DNA of 34,441 bases from CAWBCI01 sp963787195 (GTDB taxonomy: Bacteria > Bacteroidota > Bacteroidia > Bacteroidales > JAGOPY01). The stretch's first letter is position 1. Each line of letters starts with the position of its first letter. A program made the position numbers and the translations under genes. The stretch lies in assembly GCA_963787195.1 (NCBI GenBank), contig CAWBCI010000081.1, positions 1 through 34,441 on the forward strand, written 5' to 3'. This document shows positions 15,198-23,562 of the stretch, one piece after another. The notes under the pieces are model-generated. The model was not told the origin of the DNA. It did no database searches and was given only the letters and a program-made list of their open reading frames with translations.

Positions 15198-16673
15198 TTA
15201 ATGATATGAAAGCCACTTCACACCGGCAATATGTTTAGCCAGGCGAATGACTTGTATAGTATAACCGAATTCGTTGTCGTACCACAAATAAAGTACAGCT
15301 GAAGACCCATCGGCTGATACCTGTGTTGCCGGGCTGTCATATATGCCGGCACAGCTATCACCGATGAAATCGGTGGATACGGATTCAGTGGAGGTTGAAA
15401 AGCGGATCTGTTCAACAAGTTTTCCCTTTAAAGCGGCATCCCTTAATATATCCGTGATTTCTTCTTTATTGGTAGTCCTTTCGAACTGCAGGGAAAGGAT
15501 GGCAAGGGAAACGTTGGGAATAGGAACCCGGACAGCATTGGCGGTAAGTTTTCCCTTGAGAGAAGGGATTGCTTTTGCAGCAGCGGAAGCGGCCCCGGTT
15601 GAAGTGATCACCATATTCATAGGGGCTGATCTGCCTCTCCTGGGCTTCTTATGAAAATTATCCGTTAAATTCTGGTCATTGGTATAGGCATGTATGGTCT
15701 CAATGTGACCTTTTTCCACACCCAGTTTTTCAACCACAACATGCAGCACTGGTACTATGGCATTGGTCGTACAGGATGCCGCCGAAAATATTTTTTCAGT
15801 TTTATAATCAACACTCCCGTTGTTATGATTAATACCGTAAACTATATTAGGAATATCCCCTTTACCCGGAGCAGTCAGCAGGACTTTAGCGATCCCTTTT
15901 GCTTTCAGGTGACGACTTAGTCCTTCCCGGGTATTCCAAACCCCGGTGGTATCGATCAATAAGGCATCATGGATCCCTACTGCTTCATAATCTATATCTT
16001 CAGGTGCGTTGGCTGCCATCATCTTTATCACATGTCCGTTGATGATCAGGCTTTTATTTTCAATATCTTCAACTGCAATTCCCCGAAATGGTCCATGGAT
16101 GGAATCATGACGGAAAAGGGAAGCTCTTTTATGTATATCATCCTCAGTATTTCCTCTGGTCACAATAGCTTTAACATTCAATTGAGTGCCATTCCCCTGA
16201 ATGATAAGTTCCCTGGTGACAAGCCTCCCAATGCGGCCAAAACCATAAATAACAACATCCACAGGTTTATCATATCCGCGTTTTTTGCCGATCAGATCTG
16301 CAAGTTTGGCTGAAACAAATTCTTTTGCATTCAGATTATAATTTTCCTTTTCCTGGGACCACTCGTGATTAAGCCGGCCAATATCAATCCGGGCAGGCGA
16401 AACATCCAGATCCATTATGGCTTTTGCCAAGAGCAATGAGTCCTTTATTTCGAGAACTTGTCCGACTGTATTTTTTGAATAGGAGTGTTTATAAAGGATA
16501 ACACTGGCAGAACGGTCAATCAACTGGCTTCTGAACAGTATAAGTTCGATGGATTTATCATAATAGAGCTGGCCTATTATATTTACAAATTCGAAACCGA
16601 GTTTTTCATCACTTTTCCATTTATCAAGTGAATGTGCATATGCATTCGGGGGATTCGTCTCTGGAGAATTCAT
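15198..16673 (-). CDS. gap: Glyceraldehyde-3-phosphate dehydrogenase, long form
   Basis: This enzyme interconverts glyceraldehyde 3-phosphate and 1,3-bisphosphoglycerate. At 491 residues it is about 150 longer than the usual enzyme. The standard fold starts near residue 138 with the Rossmann motif VVIYGFGRIGRLVTREL. The catalytic cysteine is C301 in SAASCTTNAIVP, and the LTAPGKGDIPNIVYGIN and WYDNEFGY (C-terminal) signatures are present. The first ~135 residues form an extra N-terminal domain of unknown role that I recall from other long GAPDHs of this phylum. The gene is monocistronic by appearance: the rpoD terminator lies upstream and a small hairpin downstream. Cofactor preference (NAD or NADP) was not determined. 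Confidence 0.93.
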   Translation of the reverse strand: MNSPETNPPNAYAHSLDKWKSDEKLGFEFVNIIGQLYYDKSIELILFRSQLIDRSASVILYKHSYSKNTVGQVLEIKDSLLLAKAIMDLDVSPARIDIGRLNHEWSQEKENYNLNAKEFVSAKLADLIGKKRGYDKPVDVVIYGFGRIGRLVTRELIIQGNGTQLNVKAIVTRGNTEDDIHKRASLFRHDSIHGPFRGIAVEDIENKSLIINGHVIKMMAANAPEDIDYEAVGIHDALLIDTTGVWNTREGLSRHLKAKGIAKVLLTAPGKGDIPNIVYGINHNNGSVDYKTEKIFSAASCTTNAIVPVLHVVVEKLGVEKGHIETIHAYTNDQNLTDNFHKKPRRGRSAPMNMVITSTGAASAAAKAIPSLKGKLTANAVRVPIPNVSLAILSLQFERTTNKEEITDILRDAALKGKLVEQIRFSTSTESVSTDFIGDSCAGIYDSPATQVSADGSSAVLYLWYDNEFGYTIQVIRLAKHIAGVKWLSYH

Positions 16674-16722
16674 TTATGACCTGTTTAATTAATGATATTT
16701 TGGAACTTCCGGAATGGACTTG

Positions 16723-16730
16723 CAAGTATA
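16723..16730 (-). promoter_or_regulatory. Possible -7 box for the GAPDH gene
   Basis: The minus strand reads TATACTTG, a 7/8 match to TAnnTTTG, about 50 bases upstream of the ATG and directly after the rpoD terminator. A long T-run precedes it. Confidence 0.35.
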
Positions 16731-16754
16731 AAAAAAAATTCGGAATCAATAATG

Positions 16755-16796
16755 AAAAAAGAAAAGGATCATGATCCAAACGGACCATGATCCTTT
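16755..16796 (-). terminator. Rho-independent terminator after rpoD
   Basis: A 15-base stem (16782-16796 with 16763-16777, one mismatch on the plus strand that becomes G-T on the minus-strand RNA) encloses a four-base loop. On the minus strand it is followed by TTTT, C and TTTTTT. It lies 20 bases beyond the rpoD stop codon and is the clearest terminator on this strand. Confidence 0.85.
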
Positions 16797-16816
16797 CAAT
16801 TTATATATTAATTAAA

Positions 16817-17683
16817 TTATTCTCCCAGGTATGCTTTCAACAATCTGCTCCGGGCAGTATGTTTCAGTCTTCGGATAGCTTTTTCCTTGATCTGGCGTAC
16901 CCTTTCACGGGTCAGATTAAATTTGGCCCCAATCTCTTCCAGGGTCAATCCATGATTCATTCCTATTCCATAATAAAGGTTAATGACATCCCTCTCTTTC
17001 TCTGTAAGGGTAGAAAGTGAACGTTGAATCTCTTTATTAAGGGATTCCCGCATCAGGTTACTGTCAGTTTTCGGAAGATCTTCTGATACGAATACATCCA
17101 GGAACTTCATATCGTCATCCTGGGAAATCGGTGCATCCACAGAAATATACCGGGTGGTGATTTTCATCGCCTTATCAATCTTATGCTCCGGTAATTCTAA
17201 GGATTCCGCAATTTCATCAAGAGACGGTGGTCTTTCAAATTCCTGCTCCAGTTTAGAGGTTGCTTTTTTAATCTTATTCAGAGAGCCAACCTGGTTCAGA
17301 GGTAACCTTACAAGCCTCGACTGTTCAGCAAGTGCCTGCAATATAGACTGCCGGATCCACCATACAGCATAGGAGATAAATTTAAATCCTCTGGTCTCAT
17401 CAAACCTCTGAGCGGCTTTAATCAATCCCAGGTTTCCTTCATTTATCAGGTCCGGCAGGCTTAATCCCTGGTTCTGGTATTGTTTTGCAACGGATACTAC
17501 AAATCTGAGATTTGCCTTGATAAGTTTTTCCAGAGCTTCCTGGTCACCTGATTTAATCCTCCTGGCAAGTTCCACTTCTTCTTCTGCAGTAATTAATTCT
17601 TCTCTTCCAATATCCTGCAAATACTTATCCAAAGAAGCGGTTTCACGATTGGTGATCGATTTTGAAATTTTTAGTTGCCTCAT
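16817..17683 (-). CDS. rpoD: Primary RNA polymerase sigma factor RpoD/SigA
   Basis: This is the housekeeping sigma-70 factor. At 288 residues it is the short form of Bacteroidota, lacking region 1.1 and the large non-conserved insert of proteobacterial RpoD. Region 1.2 is seen at about 15-45 (ASLDKYLQDIGREELIT). Region 2 covers LIKANLRFVVSVAKQYQNQG through FKFISYAVWWIRQSILQAL (about 55-120). Region 3 follows with RPPSLDEIAESLELPEHKI. Region 4.2 has the helix-turn-helix LTLEEIGAKFNLTRERVRQI near 245-265. Its expected -7 element, TAnnTTTG, occurs ahead of many genes here, including itself. It lies 133 bases downstream of the HtrA gene and ends in a strong terminator. A palindrome lies in its leader. 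Confidence 0.97.
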   Translation of the reverse strand: MRQLKISKSITNRETASLDKYLQDIGREELITAEEEVELARRIKSGDQEALEKLIKANLRFVVSVAKQYQNQGLSLPDLINEGNLGLIKAAQRFDETRGFKFISYAVWWIRQSILQALAEQSRLVRLPLNQVGSLNKIKKATSKLEQEFERPPSLDEIAESLELPEHKIDKAMKITTRYISVDAPISQDDDMKFLDVFVSEDLPKTDSNLMRESLNKEIQRSLSTLTEKERDVINLYYGIGMNHGLTLEEIGAKFNLTRERVRQIKEKAIRRLKHTARSRLLKAYLGE

Positions 17684-17718
17684 ATTATAACACCCTCTAT
17701 ATCAATTTTATTTTTACT

Positions 17719-17736
17719 GTATCTTTTTAAAGATAC
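17719..17736 (-). repeat. Palindromic hairpin in the rpoD leader
   Basis: GTATCTTT and AAAGATAC form a perfect 8-base inverted repeat around a TT centre. It lies 36-53 bases upstream of the rpoD ATG and downstream of the candidate -7 box, so it would be in the mRNA leader. It could be a structure affecting translation, a protein site, or chance. Confidence 0.5.
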
Positions 17737-17771
17737 GAAATTCAAAAGCTCTTATCACGAAATAAACGAAC

Positions 17772-17779
17772 AAAGGTAC
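17772..17779 (-). promoter_or_regulatory. Candidate -7 box for rpoD
   Basis: The minus strand reads TACCTTTG, an exact TAnnTTTG match, about 90 bases upstream of the rpoD ATG and just after the HtrA stop. The -33 region is not clear. Confidence 0.45.
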
Positions 17780-17816
17780 AAAAAATTACGCGCTTATTTA
17801 GATTTTTTTTAAATAA

Positions 17817-19289
17817 TCAAAGTATAAAGCCGTAATTCATCTTCATACCATTGGGATAGATACCTTCTATTTTAATAATGCCATCCTTGATATTTTTCAA
17901 TGCTTTGTCAATATCCTGGCCATCGCTAATTTTTGTATTATTTATTTGCAGGATGATAAAGCCTGTCTGGACACCACCTCTTTGCAACAATCCATCCTGG
18001 AGATCTGCAACCTGCATACCATGATCAATTTTCAGTTTATTCATCACTTCATCAGGAACAGCCTGGAAACTAGCTCCCAGATCTTTCACATAAGATTCTT
18101 TTGGCTTATTCACAATACTGGTAGTACCATCAACATTCTTTAGCTCGACTTTGTAATCCTCGTTATTGCCTTTGCGGTTAACCGTAACATCCACAACATC
18201 ACCAGGTTTATGCTGACCAATAATTTCCATTAGTTCAGCCATTGAATTTACAGGAGTAGCATTGATAGCTGAAATCACATCACCTGATTTAATGCCGGCA
18301 TCTTTGGCACCACCATTATCTGAAAGTGACTCCACATATATACCCTGAGAAGTATTGATACCTTTTTCCTGGGCAAATTTAGAATCCAGTTCCCTTATGG
18401 TCACTCCCAGATAAGCTCTCTGAACTTCCCCGTAATTTAGCAGGTCATTGATCACTTTTTTTACAATATTCACCGGAATAGCAAAAGAATAACCGGTATA
18501 TGAGCCGGTATTGCTGGCAATTGCCGCGTTTATTCCGACGAGTTCCCCATCCATATTTACCAGGGCCCCACCACTGTTACCAGGGTTAACAGCTGCATCG
18601 GTCTGGATAAAAGATTCGATAGATCCTGGTGTACCAAGGATATTGATATCCCTTGCTTTGGCGCTTACAATTCCGGCAGTAACAGTACCAGTGAGATTAA
18701 ATGGATTTCCTACGGCCAAAACCCAATTACCCAACCTTAAATCGTCCGAATTACCATAAGTGATAAAAGGAAGGTCGTCAGCATCAATCTTAATTAAAGC
18801 CAGGTCGCTTTTAGGATCTTTTCCTATGACTTTAGCTTTGAATTCTCGGTTGTCATTCAGCGTGACCGAAACATCATCCGATCCGTCCACAACGTGATTA
18901 TTTGTTACAATATAACCGTCTTTTGATATTATAACTCCAGACCCGAATCCTTCGATTTTTTGCGGTTTGTTATAACCATAAGGATTTCCGAAAAGATCCC
19001 GGAAAGGACCGAAAAAATCATCATAAAGACTCGGCTTTTGTGTAAATTCAGAACGGATGTGCACTACCTCATGTACCGTTTTCTCGGCGGCAGTGGTAAA
19101 ATCAGGTCCACTGAAGGGCTGTACCGGCAAATAATTGGCGCTAAGCATTTTTGCACTTTTTGCCGCATCCATTTCAACTAATTTGGCTTTTTGTTTTCCA
19201 TTACGTATGGAATTATAAGCTCCGTTTGCACCCCAGACAATAAAAAATCCCAGGGCAATAACCAACATGATATTAATAACTTTTTTCAT
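17817..19289 (-). CDS. Do/HtrA family periplasmic serine protease
   Basis: This DegP/HtrA-type protease and chaperone handles misfolded envelope proteins. An N-terminal hydrophobic segment (about 4-22, VINIMLVIALGFFIVWGA) serves as signal peptide or anchor. The trypsin-like domain (about 110-280) carries the full triad: H132 in TNNHVVDG, D162 in SDLALIKI and S239 in NPGNSGGALVN. A first PDZ domain follows at about 290-385 (YLGVTIRELD, GIKSGDVISAINATPV) and a more diverged second PDZ-like domain runs to the end (490 residues). The gene is divergent from dapF, and the 187-base gap holds candidate -7 boxes on both strands. It lies upstream of rpoD in the same direction, a pairing I cannot tie to function. 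Confidence 0.95.
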   Translation of the reverse strand: MKKVINIMLVIALGFFIVWGANGAYNSIRNGKQKAKLVEMDAAKSAKMLSANYLPVQPFSGPDFTTAAEKTVHEVVHIRSEFTQKPSLYDDFFGPFRDLFGNPYGYNKPQKIEGFGSGVIISKDGYIVTNNHVVDGSDDVSVTLNDNREFKAKVIGKDPKSDLALIKIDADDLPFITYGNSDDLRLGNWVLAVGNPFNLTGTVTAGIVSAKARDINILGTPGSIESFIQTDAAVNPGNSGGALVNMDGELVGINAAIASNTGSYTGYSFAIPVNIVKKVINDLLNYGEVQRAYLGVTIRELDSKFAQEKGINTSQGIYVESLSDNGGAKDAGIKSGDVISAINATPVNSMAELMEIIGQHKPGDVVDVTVNRKGNNEDYKVELKNVDGTTSIVNKPKESYVKDLGASFQAVPDEVMNKLKIDHGMQVADLQDGLLQRGGVQTGFIILQINNTKISDGQDIDKALKNIKDGIIKIEGIYPNGMKMNYGFIL

Positions 19290-19357
19290 AACAAATTTTA
19301 TAACAATTAATAAACCTATTTGTTTTATTTACATATGATTTACTCGATTAAACGACT

Positions 19358-19365
19358 CAAAATTA
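19358..19365 (-). promoter_or_regulatory. Candidate -7 box for the HtrA gene
   Basis: The minus strand reads TAATTTTG, an exact TAnnTTTG match, about 70 bases upstream of the ATG, in the divergent gap with dapF. No definite -33 element was found. Confidence 0.4.
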
Positions 19366-19442
19366 GCAAATAGTATGCCCTTTCGCTGTTAAAATATGTT
19401 AAAAGAAAATACGTTCAAATGAAGGCGGGTAGCCGAATTTCA

Positions 19443-19450
19443 TATATTTG
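19443..19450 (+). promoter_or_regulatory. Candidate -7 box for the dapF operon
   Basis: TATATTTG is an exact TAnnTTTG match 27-34 bases upstream of the dapF ATG, implying a leader of about 20 bases. It would serve dapF, the GNAT gene, mltG, the DUF2279 gene and the HAD gene. Confidence 0.5.
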
Positions 19451-19476
19451 TCCTCTCTAAAAACAGGAGCCTGAAT

Positions 19477-20277
19477 ATGTCAATACTTTTTAATAAATAT
19501 CATGGAACGGGTAACGATTTTATCCTGATTGATAATCGGGATAAAAGTTTTCCTCTTAGTAATTCGCTCATTGCCGAGATGTGCAACCGTCATTTCGGGA
19601 TCGGGGCTGACGGTTTGATACTAATAGGTTTACACGATGTTTATGATTTTGAAATGAGGTATTTTAACTCTGACGGAAATGAAAGTACTATGTGCGGGAA
19701 TGGAGGCCGCTGTGCCGTTTTATTTGCCGCTTCTCTCTCACTTATTGAGAACAGGACCCTGTTCCTGGCTGCAGATGGAGAACATGAAGCAGAAATATTA
19801 TCCCAGAAAGATGGTCAGGCTTTAATAAGGCTTCATATGAGCGATGTGCATATTCATAAGAAATCCGGAAATGATTATTATATTTATACCGGTTCACCCC
19901 ACTTTATTAAGCTGGTTCAGGATGTGGAAAAAATTAATGTAGTTCAGGAAGGAAAGAAAATACGTTATTTGGATGATTTTCAGCCGGATGGGACAAATGT
20001 TGACTTTCTTCAGTTAGATGATAATCATTTATATGTCAGAACCTATGAACGGGGAGTAGAAGATGAAACGCTCTCCTGCGGCACAGGTGTCACAGCCTCT
20101 GCCATCGCTGCCGCAATTATGTCAGGAAGAGATGAGGCCAATTACGAAATTCACACACGTGGTGGCAAATTAGGTGTCAGTTTTTCCGCGTCTGGGGAAT
20201 TATTTCAACATATCTGGCTTGAGGGCCCTGCCAGAAGGGTGTTTCAGGGAGTCTATCCACTGGACCTGCCGTCCTGA
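19477..20277 (+). CDS. dapF: Diaminopimelate epimerase
   Basis: This enzyme interconverts LL- and meso-diaminopimelate, feeding lysine and peptidoglycan synthesis. The 266-residue protein has the two-fold family layout with both catalytic cysteines: C73 in TMCGNGGRCA and C201 in LSCGTGVTASA. The N-terminal signature FNKYHGTGNDFILIDN and RHFGIGADGLILI are also intact. It heads a plus-strand run with genes for a GNAT acetyltransferase, the cell-wall enzyme MltG, a DUF2279 protein and a HAD phosphatase, so the cell-wall theme continues. The start is fixed by the family N-terminus and the nearby promoter box. Confidence 0.97.
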   Translation: MSILFNKYHGTGNDFILIDNRDKSFPLSNSLIAEMCNRHFGIGADGLILIGLHDVYDFEMRYFNSDGNESTMCGNGGRCAVLFAASLSLIENRTLFLAADGEHEAEILSQKDGQALIRLHMSDVHIHKKSGNDYYIYTGSPHFIKLVQDVEKINVVQEGKKIRYLDDFQPDGTNVDFLQLDDNHLYVRTYERGVEDETLSCGTGVTASAIAAAIMSGRDEANYEIHTRGGKLGVSFSASGELFQHIWLEGPARRVFQGVYPLDLPS

Positions 20278-20313
20278 CCGATATGATCAATCAATAATAT
20301 AATTTATACTTAT

Positions 20314-20850
20314 ATGAATGGCAAAAAAGTTTTGCTGAGAGCGATGGAACCGGAGGATGTAGAGATACTCTACAGCTGGGAGAATGACACTTCTATCTGG
20401 CACCTTAGCTCCACTATAGCCCCCTTATCAAGGTTTACCCTGGAGCAATATGTACTGAATACGAATATGGATATATACGGTAGCCGGCAACTTCGCATGA
20501 TGATTGACCTTACTGAAAATTCCGGCGATATGAAAACAATAGGAAGTGTCGACCTGTTTGAATTCGAGCCAACACACCTCAGGGCCGGAATAGGTATCCT
20601 TGTACATCAGGACTTTCGCGGACAAGGTTACGCTTCGGAAGCATTAGACCTGCTTATTAAATATGCTTTTCGCACCTTACAGCTCCACCAGGTTTTCTGC
20701 AATATATCTCCCGAAAATTCCGACAGTTTAAACTTATTTAAAAGTAAAGGCTTCGAATATATAGGGACTAAAAAACAATGGAACCATTTTAATAATTTAT
20801 GGTATGATGAATCCATGTTCCAGTTGATCAATAATAATTCGGATCATTAA
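20314..20850 (+). CDS. GNAT family N-acetyltransferase
   Basis: This 178-residue acetyl-CoA-dependent acetyltransferase is of the RimJ/RimL/SpeG-like branch. The N-terminal LLRAMEPEDVEILYSWEND is the typical opening of that branch. The acetyl-CoA loop (motif A) reads GILVHQDFRGQGYASEAL, and the C-terminal strand has NSDSLNLFKSKGFEYIG. The acceptor is unknown; protein N-termini, amines or amino acids are all possible. It lies 36 bases after dapF and ends two bases before mltG, so it is surely cotranscribed with both. Confidence 0.9.
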   Translation: MNGKKVLLRAMEPEDVEILYSWENDTSIWHLSSTIAPLSRFTLEQYVLNTNMDIYGSRQLRMMIDLTENSGDMKTIGSVDLFEFEPTHLRAGIGILVHQDFRGQGYASEALDLLIKYAFRTLQLHQVFCNISPENSDSLNLFKSKGFEYIGTKKQWNHFNNLWYDESMFQLINNNSDH

Positions 20851-20852
20851 AA

Positions 20853-21932
20853 ATGGCTAAATGGCATTCAGGATATAGGGAAAAAAGGAAGAAACCGCTG
20901 TTTCAGCGCGTGCTGATTTTCAGCCTGGCAATACTGCTAATTATTTCTCTGATAACGGCTTATTCGCTTTACAGGATAATTTTCAGTCCGAATGTATGGA
21001 CCGAAGGAGATCAGCAGGTATCGGTCTATATCCCTACCGGAGCTGATTTCAATAAAGTACAGGACCTTTTATATAGTAAAGGTGCAATTATTCACCGGCG
21101 TTCTTTTGAATGGCTGGCTTCACGGAAAAAATATCCTGATAATATTAAGCCAGGCAGATATATTCTAAAAAATGGAATGAGCAACGATGTATTGCTGAAT
21201 ATGCTGCGTTCAGGGGCCCAAAGCCCTGTCAGGCTTATGTTTAATAATGTCAGGACTAAATCCCAGCTTGCCGGAAAAATAGCTTCACAAATTGAAGCCG
21301 ATTCAGCCTCGATAATTAAGTTGCTGGATGATTCTGTCTATATGTCACAATTTGGACTTCCTCCTCAGCAAGCTCTCATATTATTCATCCCCAATACATA
21401 CGAATTCTGGTGGAACACTGATGCGGACCAGTTCATCCACAGAATGTACAGTGAGTATCAGAATTTTTGGAATGCTGAAAGAAAGGATAAGGCAGAAAAA
21501 ATGAACCTGAGCATTCCGGAAGTCGTAACTTTAGCATCTATCATCGAAAAGGAAACTTCAAAAAATGATGAAAAAAGACGGATAGCAGGTGTTTATATGA
21601 ACCGCCTGAAAAAAAGATGGAAATTACAGGCCGACCCTACTTTAATTTATGCCGCAGGTGATTTTGGTATCAAGAGAGTGCTGAATGTTCATAAAGAGAT
21701 TGATTCGCCTTACAACACCTATAAATATTACGGATTGCCTCCTGGCCCCATTTGTATACCTTCCATAAGTTCTATAGATGCTGTTTTGAATTATGAAAAA
21801 GACGACTATATGTATTTCTGTGCCAATCCCGATATGTCAGGTTATCATATTTTCTCTAAAACCCTGGCCCAGCATAACAGGAATGCCAGGGCTTACCAAC
21901 ATGCCCTGAACCAGATGAAAATTATGAATTGA
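20853..21932 (+). CDS. mltG: Endolytic murein transglycosylase MltG
   Basis: MltG cuts nascent peptidoglycan strands at the inner membrane and so sets glycan length. The 359-residue protein has a basic cytoplasmic stub, one membrane helix (about 19-40, RVLIFSLAILLIISLITAYS), a LysM-like segment (about 50-110) and the YceG catalytic domain. The catalytic glutamate is most likely E232 in ASIIEKETSKNDEKR, matching E218 of the E. coli enzyme. The downstream family signatures NRLKKRWKLQADPTLIYA and YYGLPPGPICIPS are present. It starts two bases after the GNAT gene and is followed after 11 bases by the DUF2279 gene. Confidence 0.95.
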   Translation: MAKWHSGYREKRKKPLFQRVLIFSLAILLIISLITAYSLYRIIFSPNVWTEGDQQVSVYIPTGADFNKVQDLLYSKGAIIHRRSFEWLASRKKYPDNIKPGRYILKNGMSNDVLLNMLRSGAQSPVRLMFNNVRTKSQLAGKIASQIEADSASIIKLLDDSVYMSQFGLPPQQALILFIPNTYEFWWNTDADQFIHRMYSEYQNFWNAERKDKAEKMNLSIPEVVTLASIIEKETSKNDEKRRIAGVYMNRLKKRWKLQADPTLIYAAGDFGIKRVLNVHKEIDSPYNTYKYYGLPPGPICIPSISSIDAVLNYEKDDYMYFCANPDMSGYHIFSKTLAQHNRNARAYQHALNQMKIMN

Positions 21933-21943
21933 TCTGAGTTTTT

Positions 21944-22897
21944 ATGAATAGCAAGAAAAACATATGGATATTCATTATCATCTTCTTTCTCCTGTGTTTT
22001 TCAGGTAGTATCTTTGGAAGCTCCGGCCTGACTGATGGATTTCAAACAAACGGGAAGGACGCTGACACCAGCATAAATCATCCGCGCCTTACAGGTTTAT
22101 TAATCACAACCGGGGCCTTATATGCAGGCTCCCTTACAGGTCTTTACCAGATCTGGTACAAGGATTATCCCTCAAGTACTTTTCATTTTTTTAATGATAA
22201 TAATGAATGGCAGTATATGGATAAGATGGGGCATGCCACAGCCTCTTACTGGCTTGGAAAGATTGGATATTCCAGCTTACGTTGGTGCGGAGTTGAGCGG
22301 AAAAAAGCGATCTGGTATGGCGGCAGTCTCGGATTGATTTTCCAGACGACCGTTGAAGTATTTGACGGATTTTCCCAAGAATGGGGCTTCTCTCCTGGTG
22401 ATATGATAGCAAATACAGCGGGTACCGGACTCTTTATTGGCCAGCAGCTTGGCTGGCATGAACAAAGGATATTTCTGAAATGGTCTTTCCATGAAACTAA
22501 GTTTGCAAAGTACAGGCCGGAATTGCTGGGTAAAAATTTTATTCAGCATATGCTCAAGGATTACAATGGACAGACTTACTGGCTGAGTGGGAATCTCTCA
22601 TCCTTCCTGCCTCGTGAATCCCGTTTCCCAAAATGGATAAACATAGCCATTGGATATGGCGCTGAAGGCATGACCGGGGCCGCTTACAATCCAACAGAAG
22701 TGAATGGTAGTACAATTCCATCATTTAAAAGATACCAGCAAATTTACCTCAGCTTTGACCTGGACCTGACCAGGATCAAAACCCATTCAGAAACCCTTAA
22801 TTTCATCTTTCAGATTATCAGCTTTATTAAATTCCCATTTCCTGCGCTGGAGTATAATACTAATGGAAAATGGATCTTTCATCCCATCTACTTTTAA
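21944..22897 (+). CDS. DUF2279 (YfiM-like) membrane-associated protein
   Basis: This 317-residue protein belongs to the DUF2279/YfiM group of putative outer-membrane or periplasmic lipoprotein-like proteins of unknown function. It begins with a signal peptide (IWIFIIIFFLLCFSGSIFGS). The conserved core runs from about 85 to 175: WQYMDKMGHATASYWLGKIG, then a GGSLGLIFQTTVEVFDGFS helix, GFSPGDMIANTAGTGLF and a GWHEQRIFLKWSFHET stretch. The remaining half has LSSFLPRESRFPKWINIAIGYGAEGM, common in Bacteroidota homologues. It is cotranscribed with mltG and dapF, hinting at a role in the envelope (inference only). Confidence 0.85.
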   Translation: MNSKKNIWIFIIIFFLLCFSGSIFGSSGLTDGFQTNGKDADTSINHPRLTGLLITTGALYAGSLTGLYQIWYKDYPSSTFHFFNDNNEWQYMDKMGHATASYWLGKIGYSSLRWCGVERKKAIWYGGSLGLIFQTTVEVFDGFSQEWGFSPGDMIANTAGTGLFIGQQLGWHEQRIFLKWSFHETKFAKYRPELLGKNFIQHMLKDYNGQTYWLSGNLSSFLPRESRFPKWINIAIGYGAEGMTGAAYNPTEVNGSTIPSFKRYQQIYLSFDLDLTRIKTHSETLNFIFQIISFIKFPFPALEYNTNGKWIFHPIYF

Positions 22898-22901
22898 TTG
22901 A

Positions 22902-23562
22902 ATGAATAAATTATCAAATATAAAGACCATAATTTGGGATTTTAATGGCACTCTTTTGGATGATGTCGATATTTGTGTTCAATGCATGAATGTATTATTA
23001 GCTGAAAGAGGCCTACAAAAACTTGATTTTCAGCGCTACCGTGAAATCTTCACTTTCCCTGTCAGGGATTATTACAGAGAAGCAGGTTTTGATTTTTCAG
23101 AAGAAGAGTTTGAAATACCGGCCCATCAATTCATTGAATTATACAGGGATGAGATTCGAAAGGCCAGACTTTTTGATGATGTAATTCCTGTACTTAATTA
23201 TTTCAGGAACAATGATATACAGCCAGGTGGTATTATCTGCAATGCAACATGATTTTCTACTTGAAACTATCAGGGAAAGAGGAATTGCCCCCTATTTTTC
23301 TAATATAAGTGGTATCCGGGATCATCTGGCAGCGGGAAAATTAGAAATGGCGGCAAGACAAATGGAATCCATGGGAGCAAACCCGCAAGAAGTATGCCTG
23401 GTGGGTGATACAGGACATGACTACCAGGTTGCAAAGGAACTGGGTGTTTCAAGTGTTATTGTGACCCGGGGTCATCAATCCTATGAAAGGCTGAAGTCAT
23501 TGGATTGTATCCTGGGTCATAGCCTTGCAGGTCTCATGAATATTTGTGAAAATCAGGGCTAA
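22902..23562 (+). pseudogene. HAD-family phosphatase gene with a one-base frameshift
   Basis: Two overlapping frames together make one HAD hydrolase close to phosphoglycolate phosphatases. The first half (from 22902) has motif I, IWDFNGTLLDD, and the helical cap, and runs into a stop at 23252. The second half, read one base out, carries motif II (VVLSAM), a lysine in AAGKLEMAARQ for motif III, and motif IV (GDTGHDYQVAKELG). Removing one C at 23223-23224 restores NYFRNNDIQQVVLSAMQHD and a 219-residue protein of normal length. The second Asp of motif I is Asn, as in related subgroup members with the DxNGT form. The gene closes the dapF operon. Every motif survives, so the break is either recent or a sequence error. 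Confidence 0.85.
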
